11,250 nucleotides of DNA, from the NCBI RefSeq assembly GCF_000003605.2, contig NW_003145791.1:281498-292747 (forward strand), given 5' to 3'. This DNA comes from Saccoglossus kowalevskii (lineage: Eukaryota; Hemichordata; Enteropneusta; Harrimaniidae). A program made the translations under genes and the position numbers. The notes beneath the pieces were generated by a model that saw nothing but the letters and a program-made list of their open reading frames with translations, was not told where the DNA came from and did not search any database. Below are positions 1 through 8,450 of the stretch, in pieces (the stretch's first letter is position 1; each line of letters starts with the position of its first letter).

Positions 1-181
1 TCTGCAGATATCGGTAAAATATAGGTATGGCTTTTGCAAAATTTGAAAGAGCAACCAATATTCTTTCAAGCTGGTATTTTTTTAGATTTAATTTTTCATT
101 CTGTTTGACTGTTTTTTCGAATTTAAAAAATGTGAGCTGGCTGGAGCCTTCATCCCTTGTCTTATTTCTTACACTAGGTAC
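1..181 (-). CDS. Candidate partial exon, open to the window edge
   Basis: Reading the minus strand, no stop occurs from base 181 to base 1, about 60 codons; the first in-frame stop upstream is at 182-184. The deduced peptide is helix-like and rich in Lys, Leu and Asn, including segments LTFFKFEKTVKQ and LERILVALSNFAKAIPIFYR. That length is uncommon by chance in DNA this AT-rich, and the composition looks protein-like. I do not recognise a family. No strong acceptor with a pyrimidine tract is visible before it, and the AGs compatible with the phase-1 donor of the 645-699 exon are poor. It may be a real exon, part of an old repeat, or chance. Confidence 0.25.
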
Positions 182-446
182 TCACTGATCCCCCCCCCAC
201 TCATATGGACTGTGTACAGTTGATTATAGTTATTGGGATCCCTGTGATTTTACAGCATGCAAAAACATGCATGCACATTTTAGAAGGGATGATTGATTTC
301 ATTTGTATTATCAGTGATTAGTCCTGCACACATAGCCATAGTTGTAAGAAATTTCTATTTTCTTCATTATACGTTACTTCATATACCTCTCATATTTTGT
401 TTATTTTTTTATTATTATAGCTTATTGTTATGAACTGTTATTTCCA

Positions 447-516
447 AGGATTTAATCAAATGATGATTTCATTTCTACACAAAAATGAAATCATTCTAAT
501 TTCTAAATCCTCCTGA
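447..516. repeat. Imperfect foldback with a perfect 12-bp inner stem
   Basis: ATGATTTCATTT at 463-474 pairs perfectly with AAATGAAATCAT at 483-494 across an 8-base loop. An outer pair GGATTTA / TAAATCC flanks it, with AAAT/ATTT pairing between. The nested symmetry looks like a small foldback element remnant rather than an RNA gene. No target-site duplication could be fixed. Confidence 0.45.
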
Positions 517-644
517 AAGATGCCAACACAAGTCTTATTTAACCTTGTTTTTCGTCAAATATTCTCACCCGGGTCTGTTTTAGGGGGCGTGTCATGTTTA
601 CAACTCGACTGATACTTTATATAGATATGTACGCCACCACTTAC

Positions 645-699
645 CTTGACAAGAGCAGACAGAAATGCAACAGAGAAGGAATACAGTAATTCGCATCAT
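645..699 (-). CDS. First coding exon: signal peptide, secreted or membrane protein
   Basis: From ATG at 697-699 the minus strand reads 18 codons, MMRITVFLLCCISVCSCQ, and then one base of the next codon before a strong splice donor, G|GTAAGT (donor on bases 639-644). The peptide has a short basic start, a hydrophobic core and small residues before the likely cleavage point, as in a secretory signal peptide. A phase-1 intron just after the signal sequence is common in animal secreted and extracellular-matrix genes. The rest of the gene lies at lower coordinates or outside the window; the open frame at 1-181 is a possible but poorly supported later exon. The mature product cannot be named. Chance occurrence is possible because the exon is short. 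Confidence 0.45.
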
Positions 700-840
700 T
701 TTCACGTAAATCTGTGGCGAGAGACAACTTTTAATGAATGTGAAAAAAACTATTATAAAAGTTCTTGTAGCTGGCAAGTGACGACGACCTCGGTCATGTG
801 ACGAATTGTGACACGATCTATTTGAGTACTTCCGGGTTTA
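700..840 (-). promoter_or_regulatory. Possible promoter of the signal-peptide exon
   Basis: Upstream of the 645-699 exon the minus strand has a TATA-like TATAATA (751-757), about 50 bases before the ATG, and an ETS-type CCGGAAGT (828-835), about 130 bases before it. Between them are two GTGACGA words and a CATGTGAC motif. Their arrangement fits a compact core promoter, but each motif is short and could arise by chance. Confidence 0.25.
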
Positions 841-1538
841 CGCAGTATCTGCAAAAAAACAAGAGGGACTAGCTTATTCAAGGAAATTAAACACGAATGC
901 TACCACTCCTACAGATCAGCAAATTACATTCATTTATATAATAACATCTCGATTGAAAATCAAGTTTTGAGCTCACCGTGGTTACAGTCATTCAGCGAAC
1001 AAACCACGTGAGAATCGAAAACACGTCGCCATCTTCAGGAACGTTTATGATATATCGCCCTCATACGGCCGACATTTCAATTGTATTCACACGTTTGTTT
1101 TAAATTTATTGCGTTTCGTTATTAATCGACCAAGCAAAACATCTTTTTAATACGATGCGGGTTTATTCCCATCTTCGCAGAAAGGCACACTAACAATATC
1201 CTGTGTCAACACAGGTTTGTTGTAGCACGTGTTCATCTATCTAGTCTGCGGTTTTTCATCTTTCTTTTTTCAGTTAAATTTTTCCAAATACTATGAACAC
1301 AAAAAATCTATTCCCTTTCAATGACAGTTAAATCTATTAATAAAACAGCCTATCAACCAGGCCACGGGGCGCACAAGTCGGACGCCCTCACAGTTTCCCG
1401 TGAGAGTAAAAGTAAATATAAACACACATAGTGGCGCAGAAAGAGGCTCCTTAGCGAAGAATTTGTTTTGCTGTATGCAGTGTACTGGAAACCTCTCTGA
1501 TAAAGTCTAAATTTGTGGGAGACAAAATTCTATAGTCA
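841..1538. other. Non-coding interval, possibly intergenic and divergent
   Basis: No open frame of note. The stretch is less AT-rich than the DNA to its right and contains scattered CpG (for example 1020-1075 and 1360-1440). If both flanking candidate exons are real, it would separate two divergently transcribed genes. Confidence 0.3.
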
Positions 1539-1625
1539 ATGAAATGTGAAAGAATTATTACATTTATAATTTGTACACTATGTTGCTTAGTGCTGTTAAT
1601 GCAATTAGTTTTACCAACAGTACAT
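1539..1625 (+). CDS. Candidate first exon with a signal peptide or signal anchor
   Basis: ATG at 1539 opens a frame beginning MKCERIITFIICTLCCLV and continuing hydrophobic to about residue 27. A lysine and an arginine precede a single long hydrophobic run, which resembles a signal peptide or the signal anchor of a type II Golgi enzyme. A usable donor (GTGAGA) follows base 1625, and another (GTACAT) lies at 1620. Without splicing the frame runs on to 1733 through AT-rich DNA encoding further hydrophobic residues, which looks less like real coding sequence. No second exon was found in the window. AT-rich DNA often yields hydrophobic chance frames, so this is weak. Confidence 0.22.
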
Positions 1626-1884
1626 GTGAGAGAATTACATCACACTTATTGTCGAATATGTCACTATTTAAATATTTTGATTTTATTTCTGAATTATATT
1701 TGTTATATCTTTCTTCACATCGGAAATATATAAAGAAATAAGACATCACATCAGATAATATATTTTACACAAACAACAAAATTATAGCACCAGTTGCATG
1801 TCCCTACCTGCAACAGTTATGCCCATTATTGAGGTCACATGACCATATATAGTTATCTGAAACATTAGTCATATCATATCAAAA

Positions 1885-2815
1885 GTATTTAAGTACCAAG
1901 ATTCATTGACATAAGAAGAGTACTTAATATATTGATGGAAAAGCTGAAAACTGACTAATTATTATGCAAATCAGGTAATTAATATTCACAGATTTTAATG
2001 TCATAATAAGGTCTTGTGCATTGTCCAAAAGCATCCTTGTTCATTGAAATGTGATGATTAGTACTTGAGATAGTGGAAAAGCCAAAAAATGACTAATCAT
2101 GTAAATTAGGTGATTAATATGTCACTCTTACTCAAAACTAATTAGGTCTGTGCATATCCTAGAGCATATGTGTACCAAGTTTCATTGAAATGTAATGATT
2201 AGTACTATAAATATACTAATTATGCAAATTAGGTAATTAATATGCATGGATATTAACCCACAACTTATCAGGTCTGTGCATTGTCTTAAGACATCTATGT
2301 ACCAAGTTCCATTGTAATGTGATGATTAATACTTGATATCTGTGCAAAAGCTGAAAATTATGCAAATCATTATGCAAATTAGGAAATATACACAGATTTT
2401 GCATTGTCCCAGAGCATCTATGTACCAAGTTTCGCCATAATTCAATCAGTGGAAAAGTCATGGAACAGCTAAAAATTAGCTAATTATCATGCAAATTAGG
2501 TAATTAATACTGTAAAACATGTTTAAAAATCGGCATGCAATTTTAGAGAATTGTGGTAATTGATTTCTTTGTTTGGCAGCCATTTTGAATTTATAATAAA
2601 GTCATTTGCGATATCTTGAATTAGTGAATCAGTTCTCTCGCTAAATTCGCGAAAAAGACATGCTCGCGAAAAATACATGTTTTACAGTATGTATCGATTT
2701 AAACCAAAACCTAATCAAATCTGCACATTAGCCCAGAGCATCTATGCATCAAGTTTCATCAAAAACCAACATATTATTGAGATATCAGTGAAACAGACAG
2801 ACACCCCCCACCCCC
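1885..2815. repeat. Family A degenerate repeat array (about 120-150 bp units)
   Basis: Two words recur alternately: a TGCAAATTAGGTAATTAATATG type anchor (written here as one consensus split TGCAAATTAGG + TAATTAATATG) near 1965, 2101, 2223, 2373 and 2490, and a TATGTACCAAGTTTCATTGA type core near 1893, 2036, 2170, 2297, 2418 and 2738. Spacing is 117-150 bases. Each unit also carries a GGTCTGTGCATTGTCC-like segment. The last unit is split by a MITE (2508-2689) and ends in an ACAGACAGAC tract followed by C-rich sequence (about 2794-2815). All copies run in the same direction. Divergence between units indicates an old array. Further copies lie at 11085-11250. Confidence 0.8.
2508..2689. mobile_element. 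MITE with 16-bp inverted repeats and TA target duplication
   Basis: ATACTGTAAAACATGT at 2507-2522 is an exact inverted copy of ACATGTTTTACAGTAT at 2675-2690. Taking TA (2508-2509 and 2688-2689) as the duplicated target leaves a 178-bp non-coding element starting CTGTAAAACATGT. The flanks join to restore a family A unit (GGTAATTAAT before, then a diverged continuation after), which supports insertion into a pre-existing repeat. TA duplications and short terminal repeats are typical of Tc1/mariner-type non-autonomous elements. Two CGCGAAAAA words lie near the right end. It carries no transposase and would need one supplied in trans. Confidence 0.8.
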
Positions 2816-2819
2816 ACTG

Positions 2820-3540
2820 TGTGCTTAATTAAAAATTCTATCTACTGGGTAAATCATACATTTATAAATATAGGCAGAAAGGAATTAAGTTAACTTTGAT
2901 GGTATTGAAATCTTCTACAGCAGTAAATAAATGGATAGAATGTGTAAAGATTCAGCTTATTCTGTACATATTTTTTTTATTAATTCTCTGTAAAGTGAAA
3001 GCCGTGAAAGTTTTGGGAAGGAATTCAAATCAAAACAATATATATTTTAATATTTAAGATACTTTCTTACTCATATAAAATTAAATATATTATAAAATTA
3101 TGCTGACATGTAACTACAAATCAACATGATATTTGAAATATAAAAAAAAAACAATTGTTATGACCATTCGTAAACAACTTAATTTTATTTCACTATAGAA
3201 ACCAAAGGTAAACAGTGAACAATGCATCTACGAATAGCAATTGTCATTACATACACAGTACAGACAATACATATCACAAGAGAAAAGTATAATGTTTGTA
3301 GACTTATTTTAAATCAATAACACAACAAAATACATTTAATTAGTTCTCAAAGTTCATTGTCAAATATATATATAATAATTCATGCATGGAACAGTCCCAG
3401 TTTTAATCAAATTTAAGATCTATAGTTTTGTTTATAGTTTGAACACAAACATGTTAGAGATATAAATCCAGAAGCTGATTATTATGATTTTTTAACATTA
3501 AAATAATTGACATTTGTCATCTTGTATCTGATCTCAAATA
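2820..3540. other. AT-rich interval with no recognised feature
   Basis: No coding signal, RNA gene or clear repeat array. A weak spaced inverted similarity occurs between CAATTG..ATTCGTA (about 3151-3171) and TACGAATAGCAATTG (3228-3242), too degenerate to call an element. Confidence 0.5.
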
Positions 3541-3544
3541 ATGA

Positions 3545-4345
3545 CTGTTCATATTGAGAGATATTGCTCTGGAACAGCATTCATTTTAACAAAATGGCCT
3601 ATTTTGGACATCTGAATATCTATGACATGATGTATAATGAATATTTGAACATAATCGGTCAAAGCATGTCAGAGATATGGCTCTAGAAATGCATTCATTA
3701 AAACAAAATGGCCACCAGTCAGCATTAAGGACCTATAATGTCTAATGTATGTACCAAGTTGAACAAAATCTATCTGTAAACAGCCGTGATTTTGATGATT
3801 TTTCAGCAAAAAAATGGCCGCCATTCAGCCAAGTTGAATCAGATCAGTAAACAAATGGATGTGCATATGTATAATATTATGTACGTTTGAAGTTTGAATG
3901 TAATAGATCCAGGCATATCTAAGATATCGGTCTGGACAGACACTGATGCTAAGAGGTCAATCCATAATTCTCGTTTTCGAACTGCGTTCAAACTGGGACT
4001 AAACATGACCGCCAGTCAGCCACTTTGAATCTGATCTGAAAAACAAAATGATGTGCATCAATATCCCATAAAGTCTAATGTATGTACCAAGTTTGAATAA
4101 AATCCATCTGTAAACAGCTGAGATCTTGTTCTAGAATGCCAGAAATTCTTGATTTCAATGGTTTTTCAGCACAAAAATGGTTGCCATTCAGCCATATTGA
4201 ATCAGATTGGGCATATGTATAATATTATGTATGTGTGAAGTTTGAATGTAATCGGTCCAAGCATGTCTAAGATATGGGTCTGGACAAACACACACACAAA
4301 TGCACTCACAGAAGGCAATCCATAAGTCCTCGTTTTCAGATGGTG
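3545..4345. repeat. Family B degenerate repeats with a large tandem duplication
   Basis: Segments of the type AAAATGGCCGCCATTCAGCC followed by TTGAATC(A/T)GAT recur near 3591, 3705, 3811, 4003 and 4173. Bases about 3741-3980 and 4074-4340 are two diverged copies of one longer unit: both run TCTAATGTATGTACCAAGTT, then ATCTGTAAACAGC, then the ATGGCC segment, TATAATATTATGTA, GAAGTTTGAATGTAAT, a GGTCTGGACA word and finally TCGTTTTC. The offset is about 333 bases at the start and about 359 at the end, so indels separate them. The second copy ends in a CA-rich tract (about 4287-4298). Both share a TATGTACCAAGTT core with family A. No coding frame is preserved. Confidence 0.75.
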
Positions 4346-4619
4346 AAAGCTGTAGTTGCAGTACATTATAGGGTCCTACCATGGAGTTACGATGTGACCA
4401 ATGGTATAAAAGGATTCCTAACTTCCATGAATTTAGTACATACATGCTGATGGCCAAATTTAAAATATTTTATTTTTTGATAATTATATACTGGTATTGC
4501 GCCAAAAGTCTTGGACATGATATAGTTGTTTTATTTGTAATGATAGTACATGTGGCAATGCTACAACTTCAATTAATAAAATATTAGAAATAGGGTATTT
4601 TTGTTTTTTTCTTTAAAAA

Positions 4620-5560
4620 CAATATGGCTGCCAAGCCACATGATCAAACATAATTTTGAAAATCAGGTGCATCAGTTCACATTATAACCCAATGAAACAA
4701 TTCTGTTCAAAAGTTCTCTAGCAAATCTCAATTAAAAAATGAAAATGGCCCAAAACCCATATAGGCTTGGATCCCTGAAAAAGCGTTAGAGCAAATATAC
4801 ATTTTAAAACAATGAAGAAAGAAATTAAATACTTTAATTAACGAGACGCCAAAAATGAAAATAATATTATCAATTATTTGGCCAGACAAAGTTGGCCATT
4901 TTAAGTTTTAACTGATTTGACATAGCAAGGCAGAAATGTTACATTTTGTTGGCAGTATAGCAGTATATTTTTTATATTCATTATCAAATGCAAAATATGG
5001 AAATTATCAAAGTATGACATAGAACAGGGTTGATTCGGGTTTTTGATTCAATTTTTTGATTGTTTACGCCACAGCCAGAACTATTTTGCCTCCATCAACA
5101 CATTTCATGATGCTCACACTTCAGACCCTGACAAAATGTACATATCACTTTTTTATTATTGAAACTAGTTGTTTATTTAATTCTAATCTATTCATGATAG
5201 GAACTACACAAAATCAGAGCTATGCCTTGTATACTTATTTATTGTGATTTCTTTAGTTTCTTGAAAATATGTAATATGACTGAACAATTTAACATGATCA
5301 TAGTTTAGGAATAATTTTTTGAGTAGCTAATTTGTAATTGCACTAATTTAAAAATGTAGCATTATTTAAAAGACACAAAGGCAGTTTATGTAAATTAGGA
5401 TTATTCTGGTAATTCATCCATTGAGCCGAATTCACTGTGGCTATTTCACAGTATTTCTCCATCAATAATGTGCTACAAAAAATTACCAAGCTGACACAAA
5501 AGTTCAAAATTTGATTGAGTATGGTACTTGGAAAAGAGAGAATGCCCAGTTTGGCCAAGA
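4620..5560. other. AT-rich interval with no recognised feature
   Basis: A faint family B-like stretch (ATATGGCTGCCA near 4622) opens the interval. The open frames here (for example 5056-5247 plus and 5343-5558 minus) lack recognisable motifs and are consistent with chance. No RNA gene was seen. Confidence 0.45.
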
Positions 5561-5617
5561 TACCCAGATTGACTATTAAATGTACCTAGATAAGCCATGA
5601 TATCCATAATTGCTGTG

Positions 5618-5636
5618 ATATATATATATATATATC
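5618..5636. repeat. AT dinucleotide microsatellite
   Basis: An uninterrupted run of about nine TA units. On both sides lie degenerate copies of a GATACCCAGATTGAC word; TACCCAGATTGACT is exact near 5562 and 5681. Confidence 0.85.
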
Positions 5637-5693
5637 AACAATGATACCTAGAACCAATGCAATACCCATATTGTTGTTAATACCCAGATTGAC

Positions 5694-5858
5694 TTAAAGC
5701 GGGGGATTCGTCACCTGTGCATGCGTCAGATGGCCATAGCTTATCATCGTTTACAAACAAGCGTCTATCCATGAGCCTTTGCGTTTTTAGCGTGTGTTGT
5801 TATCATCGCTTGGGTCTCAATTCCTGCACGTGCACATGTGACGACCCTCCCGCTTTAA
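5694..5858. mobile_element. Foldback MITE with long inverted repeats and TTAA flanks
   Basis: The left end TTAAAGCGGGGGATTCGTCA, continuing CCTGTGCATG, is matched in inverted orientation by the right end, whose complement starts TTAAAGCGGGAGGGTCGTCA and continues CATGTGCACG. About 27 of the first 30 bases agree. The whole is 165 bp including TTAA at each border. TTAA may be the target duplication, which would suggest a piggyBac-type non-autonomous element, or part of the terminal repeat itself. The interior has no coding frame; a TTATCATCG word occurs twice in direct orientation. The right end contains the symmetric words GCACGTGC and CACATGTG. It lies about 48 bases past the methyltransferase stop codon. 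Confidence 0.75.
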
Positions 5859-5863
5859 GATAC

Positions 5864-5869
5864 TTTAAT
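5864..5869 (-). promoter_or_regulatory. Possible polyadenylation signal (ATTAAA)
   Basis: ATTAAA on the minus strand lies 37 bases past the methyltransferase stop codon. It is the commonest variant of AATAAA, and I see no AATAAA nearer. The MITE begins just beyond it, so the element may sit at or after the transcript end. Confidence 0.25.
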
Positions 5870-5905
5870 GCCCACATTTAAAATAGTATCCCGGTAGGAT
5901 ACATG

Positions 5906-6106
5906 CTATAGTAATGGCTTTGTTGCTAAAATTCTTCCTCCTTTAAGTTTTCCACTGGTGAATGAGTCAGCCACGACAGTGTAAAATAATTCAAGAGCGG
6001 CAACAGTTTCTAGTCCTAGAACACGTGTGTGCCGCTCTTTCTTTGATTGAAAGTCAGTCAGCCTCGTGGTACAGTGCTCAGTCCAGTCATCAGACATGTC
6101 AAGCAC
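5906..6106 (-). CDS. Terminal exon of a SAM-dependent methyltransferase-like protein
   Basis: The minus strand is open from an acceptor (TTTTATTTTACTAG, ending at 6107) to a stop at 5906-5908, giving 66 codons. The exon starts VLDMSDDWTEHCTTRLTDF, continues with a charged helix, then LELFYTVVADSFTSGKLKGG, and ends RILATKPLL. From memory, an acidic-Met-x-x-Asp-Trp-Thr opening, an Arg-rich helix and a final GNLGG-R-hydrophobic-x-x-K-P segment are typical of the C-terminal tail of many small-molecule class I methyltransferases. The frame joins that of the upstream exon (6269-6410) without phase loss. The SAM-binding motifs should lie in earlier exons outside the window, so the substrate cannot be named. 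A plus-strand frame over the same bases is a shadow. Confidence 0.7.
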   Translation of the reverse strand: MLDMSDDWTEHCTTRLTDFQSKKERHTRVLGLETVAALELFYTVVADSFTSGKLKGGRILATKPLL

Positions 6107-6268
6107 CTAGTAAAATAAAAATGGTTGTCAGCAACATAGATGCATGCTCCATAAAAGATTTTAATCAAGAAACAAATACTATGATCACTCACTTGAACTA
6201 TCGTTGAATTAACTCATAAATATTTATTTATAAAATTAACATCCACGCCTTTGTGTTGCTCACTGTAC

Positions 6269-6410
6269 CTGTATATCTGTGAATCCAGCTTGACTTAGGG
6301 AGTCTTTATAAGACTCCTTATCCGGCAGATTAGGACAATAAACTACAGAGTCTAATAATTTCTTTTCATCCGATGTGAAAGTACCTTGTGTCCAGAAATC
6401 CTCAGCAAAC
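6269..6410 (-). CDS. Penultimate exon of the methyltransferase-like gene
   Basis: The minus strand shows a pyrimidine-rich acceptor (CTTTTCATTGTAG, ending at 6411) and a donor CAG|GTACAG (donor GT at 6268-6267). Between them lie one base finishing a split codon and 47 sense codons: FAEDFWTQGTFTSDEKKLLD, then a stretch ending YKDSLSQAGFTDIQ. The Y-x-x-x-L-x-x-A-G-F-x-x-I pattern followed by an acidic-Met-Thr-like start in the next exon is a standard arrangement late in class I methyltransferases. The exon ends on a complete codon and the next begins GTG, giving AGFTDIQ-VLDMSDDW across the junction. The intron is 162 bp (6107-6268). No earlier exon was found up to 11250, so the preceding intron probably exceeds 4.8 kb and contains both retroelements. 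Confidence 0.7.
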
Positions 6411-6637
6411 CTACAATGAAAAGTTGATCTGTTCTCTAAATGGTCTATTATGGAATGCAAAGTAACACTAACAAAGGCTTAAGACATACGAAAATGACTA
6501 CACTATCAAAATTCAGCTAAAACGCTGTAATGAGTGTGAGCTATTTCCAAAGTTATTGTGTATCACCATCCAAAATAAATTCAAGTTCACTCATTGGATA
6601 TCTCTATGTATCTTATGTTTCTTTTCGTAACAAATTT

Positions 6638-6777
6638 AGGCGAGGGTTCTCCGAACCCGCCTAATCACATAGTTCATACCCACCATAGACTCCGGTCAGT
6701 CAAAATGACTATTTTGAACTGTCGGTGACAGAGAGATAGAATCTAGGTCAGGGGAAGCCCCATGACCTCAAGATTCT
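6638..6777. repeat. Three consecutive hairpins at the DIRS-like element terminus
   Basis: Hairpin 1 (6638-6662): AGGC-GA-GGGTTC, loop TCC, GAACCC-GCCT. Hairpin 2 (6697-6721): CAGTCAAAAT, loop GACT, ATTTTG-A-ACTG. Hairpin 3 (6738-6777): AGAATCT-AGGTCA-GGGG, loop AAG, CCCC-A-TGACCT-CA-AGATTCT, a 17-pair stem with two small bulges. The cluster starts where GC content rises and so probably marks the element's end. DIRS elements carry inverted terminal repeats with regulatory roles; whether these hairpins belong to one cannot be tested because the other end is missing. Confidence 0.6.
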
Positions 6778-7215
6778 TTTACCCCTTACGTCACGAACCC
6801 ACGTGACCGAGGCCACATGGCAGCGCCATAGGTAGCCGTCAATCACTCTGGTTCGTTTCTCTCCTAAATTCACTACGTTCAATTACCCACAGAAAACAGA
6901 AAAAAAAAGGAGAATGATGAAAGACTTTTCCCCAGTCCGGGATGAAAACAAACTCAAAAACCTAAGTTAAGACCCAAGAAGGGTGGTGTCTTACTTTGCC
7001 TGTGCTGTCCCCGAAGCAAGAAGCCAATGCTGCTGTGGTGACAGGGTTCGGTGTGCCCGAGAAAGCTAGACCCAAGCCGAATTCTGGGGGTGGTAAGTTT
7101 GAAGTAGGACCGAAACAGTTTGCATGAGGGCGTAGGTCGACAGAAGCGAAACCTGGGAGCTTCCAGGAAGTGCTAGTGGTACAGACAATCTGCCCGCAAA
7201 AATGCCGAGACTGAC
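6778..7215 (-). other. Non-coding 3' region of the DIRS-like element
   Basis: This lies between the recombinase stop (7216-7218) and the hairpin cluster. It contains an inverted GTCAC/GTGAC pair (6790-6806 area) and an A-rich run near 6895-6911. On the plus strand a short frame around 7010-7125 lacks stops but matches nothing I know. In DIRS elements this position corresponds to the terminal and internal complementary repeat region. Confidence 0.45.
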
Positions 7216-8450
7216 TTATTGCCTATGCGCAGAGGCCCCTGTGGTCGTTCGGGCTGGGTCAGCAAACAAGGCCTGACCCGCTACGACCGGGCCTAACCTG
7301 AAGAGACCCTGCTCTATAGATTGGGTGTCTCTTAGGTAGTAGTTGATGAAGACGTTCTGCGTCCTCCAGAAGCCTGACCTCAGAATATGTTTGAGGGGGG
7401 CGTCTGACGCTAGCGCTAGTGAGTTAGCAATCGCACAGACCTCATGTTCTCGCACTTGGTGTCTCTGCAAAGTCTGTGTTGAGGAGGATAGTGCATTATG
7501 GACCTCCAGTACAGTCGCAGTAATCCACCTGGAGATGGAAGTCGGAGAAGCCGGCTTATCCTATTTGCCAGGGCCGTAACACAAAAACATGTGTTTGGTT
7601 CCCCGTCTGAAAAACCTGGTACGGTTCTCGTGGCAACTCAGCGCTTGGACCAGGCAGAGAAGCAATTCCTCCTGATCCTCCGGACCGACAATATTTGCTA
7701 GCCGGGGGATGGCGATCGGGTGAGGATCGTGTCCTGGGATTTGGTTCTAGGCGAGAATCCCGATTAGTGTCTTTAGCACAACTTGATTGTCCATAACGGC
7801 GGTACATCATCCGAGTAGGACAATGCTCCCCAGCTCTGGCCGAAGCCTACCTGAGGCGAGGACCAGAAGGAAGACTATTTTTCACGCCAAAAATTTGAGT
7901 GGTGCTTGATCGGAGAGGCTCAAAGGGCGGCCTGCTTACAGCGGACAACACAGCCGACAAGTCCCAGTTGGGCGGTCCCCTTGTATGGGGTCTCAGCGTC
8001 TGGAAAGCAGTAAATAGTCTTCTAATAATAGGACAATCGGTTAGTCTTGTTCCCGTACGTTTGAATGGTGGGGGACAAGGCCGACCTGTAGCCAACGATC
8101 ACTGCGTAGGACAAACCCACTTCGTCAAACAGGTGAACGAAGGAGCCGGCTACCTGGCCAATAGAGGGATGGTATCGATCAATCTCCCTTCGCTACACTA
8201 ACCAGTGTATGTTCGCAGCTTAGAAATGTAGGCTGCATTGGTGGAATCCCTGTTCGCCCTGGCCAGGACGTTGGCAGCCTGCTCAGATAAAACTTTCGTA
8301 TATGCGGGTCTAATGAGAGCCTCTATGCGTGTAAGTGATACCCGCTGGGCTCGTGGTAGTGCGCCGTCTGGTTGGGACGGCAAGTCCGGTAAGTCCAGAA
8401 GCACTGCTGGTGTTTCGACTATCGTTTCCGATAGAAGTGGAAACTAGGCC
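7216..8450 (-). pseudogene. Tyrosine recombinase relic of the DIRS-like element
   Basis: Reading down the minus strand, a linker (LLDLPDLPSQPDGALP) leads to an N-terminal core-binding segment, LSEQAANVLARANRDSTNAA, at about 8215-8310. A helix with VGYRSAL follows near 8080, then LRPHTRGPPNWDLSAVLSAV, LASGRLRPEL near 7850, and the catalytic C-terminus. There HQVR (7450-7461), W (7366-7368) and the nucleophile-position Tyr in INYYLRD (7336-7338) fit the H-x-x-R..H/W..Y pattern, and a LGPVVAGQ tail follows, as in DIRS recombinases. Breaks: stops at 8198-8200, 7807-7809, 7747-7749 and 7561-7563, and frameshifts near 8155, 8050 and 7880. The residue expected to be the first catalytic Arg may be Leu. 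The protein would have cut and joined DNA during integration; this copy is dead. Confidence 0.85.

Noticed and set aside
1885-2815. CRISPR-like regularly spaced repeats
   Set aside because: Units are long, diverged and contiguous without conserved short repeats and unique spacers, and the DNA is clearly eukaryotic.
4381-4587. Plus-strand frame with a hydrophobic stretch
   Set aside because: AT-rich DNA at the edge of a repeat; hydrophobicity is expected from T-rich codons, and there is no homology signal.
5343-5558. Minus-strand 71-codon frame
   Set aside because: No recognisable motif or splice context; length is compatible with chance.
5962-6207. Plus-strand open frame of 81 codons
   Set aside because: It is antisense to the well-supported terminal methyltransferase exon and shows no motif.
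7010-7125. Plus-strand stop-free stretch in the element end as a gag on the opposite strand
   Set aside because: Short, without zinc-finger or other gag landmarks, and DIRS genes normally share one strand.
7847-8095. Minus-strand frame as an independent small protein
   Set aside because: Its middle aligns with the central recombinase region; it is one frame-shifted slice of the same broken gene.
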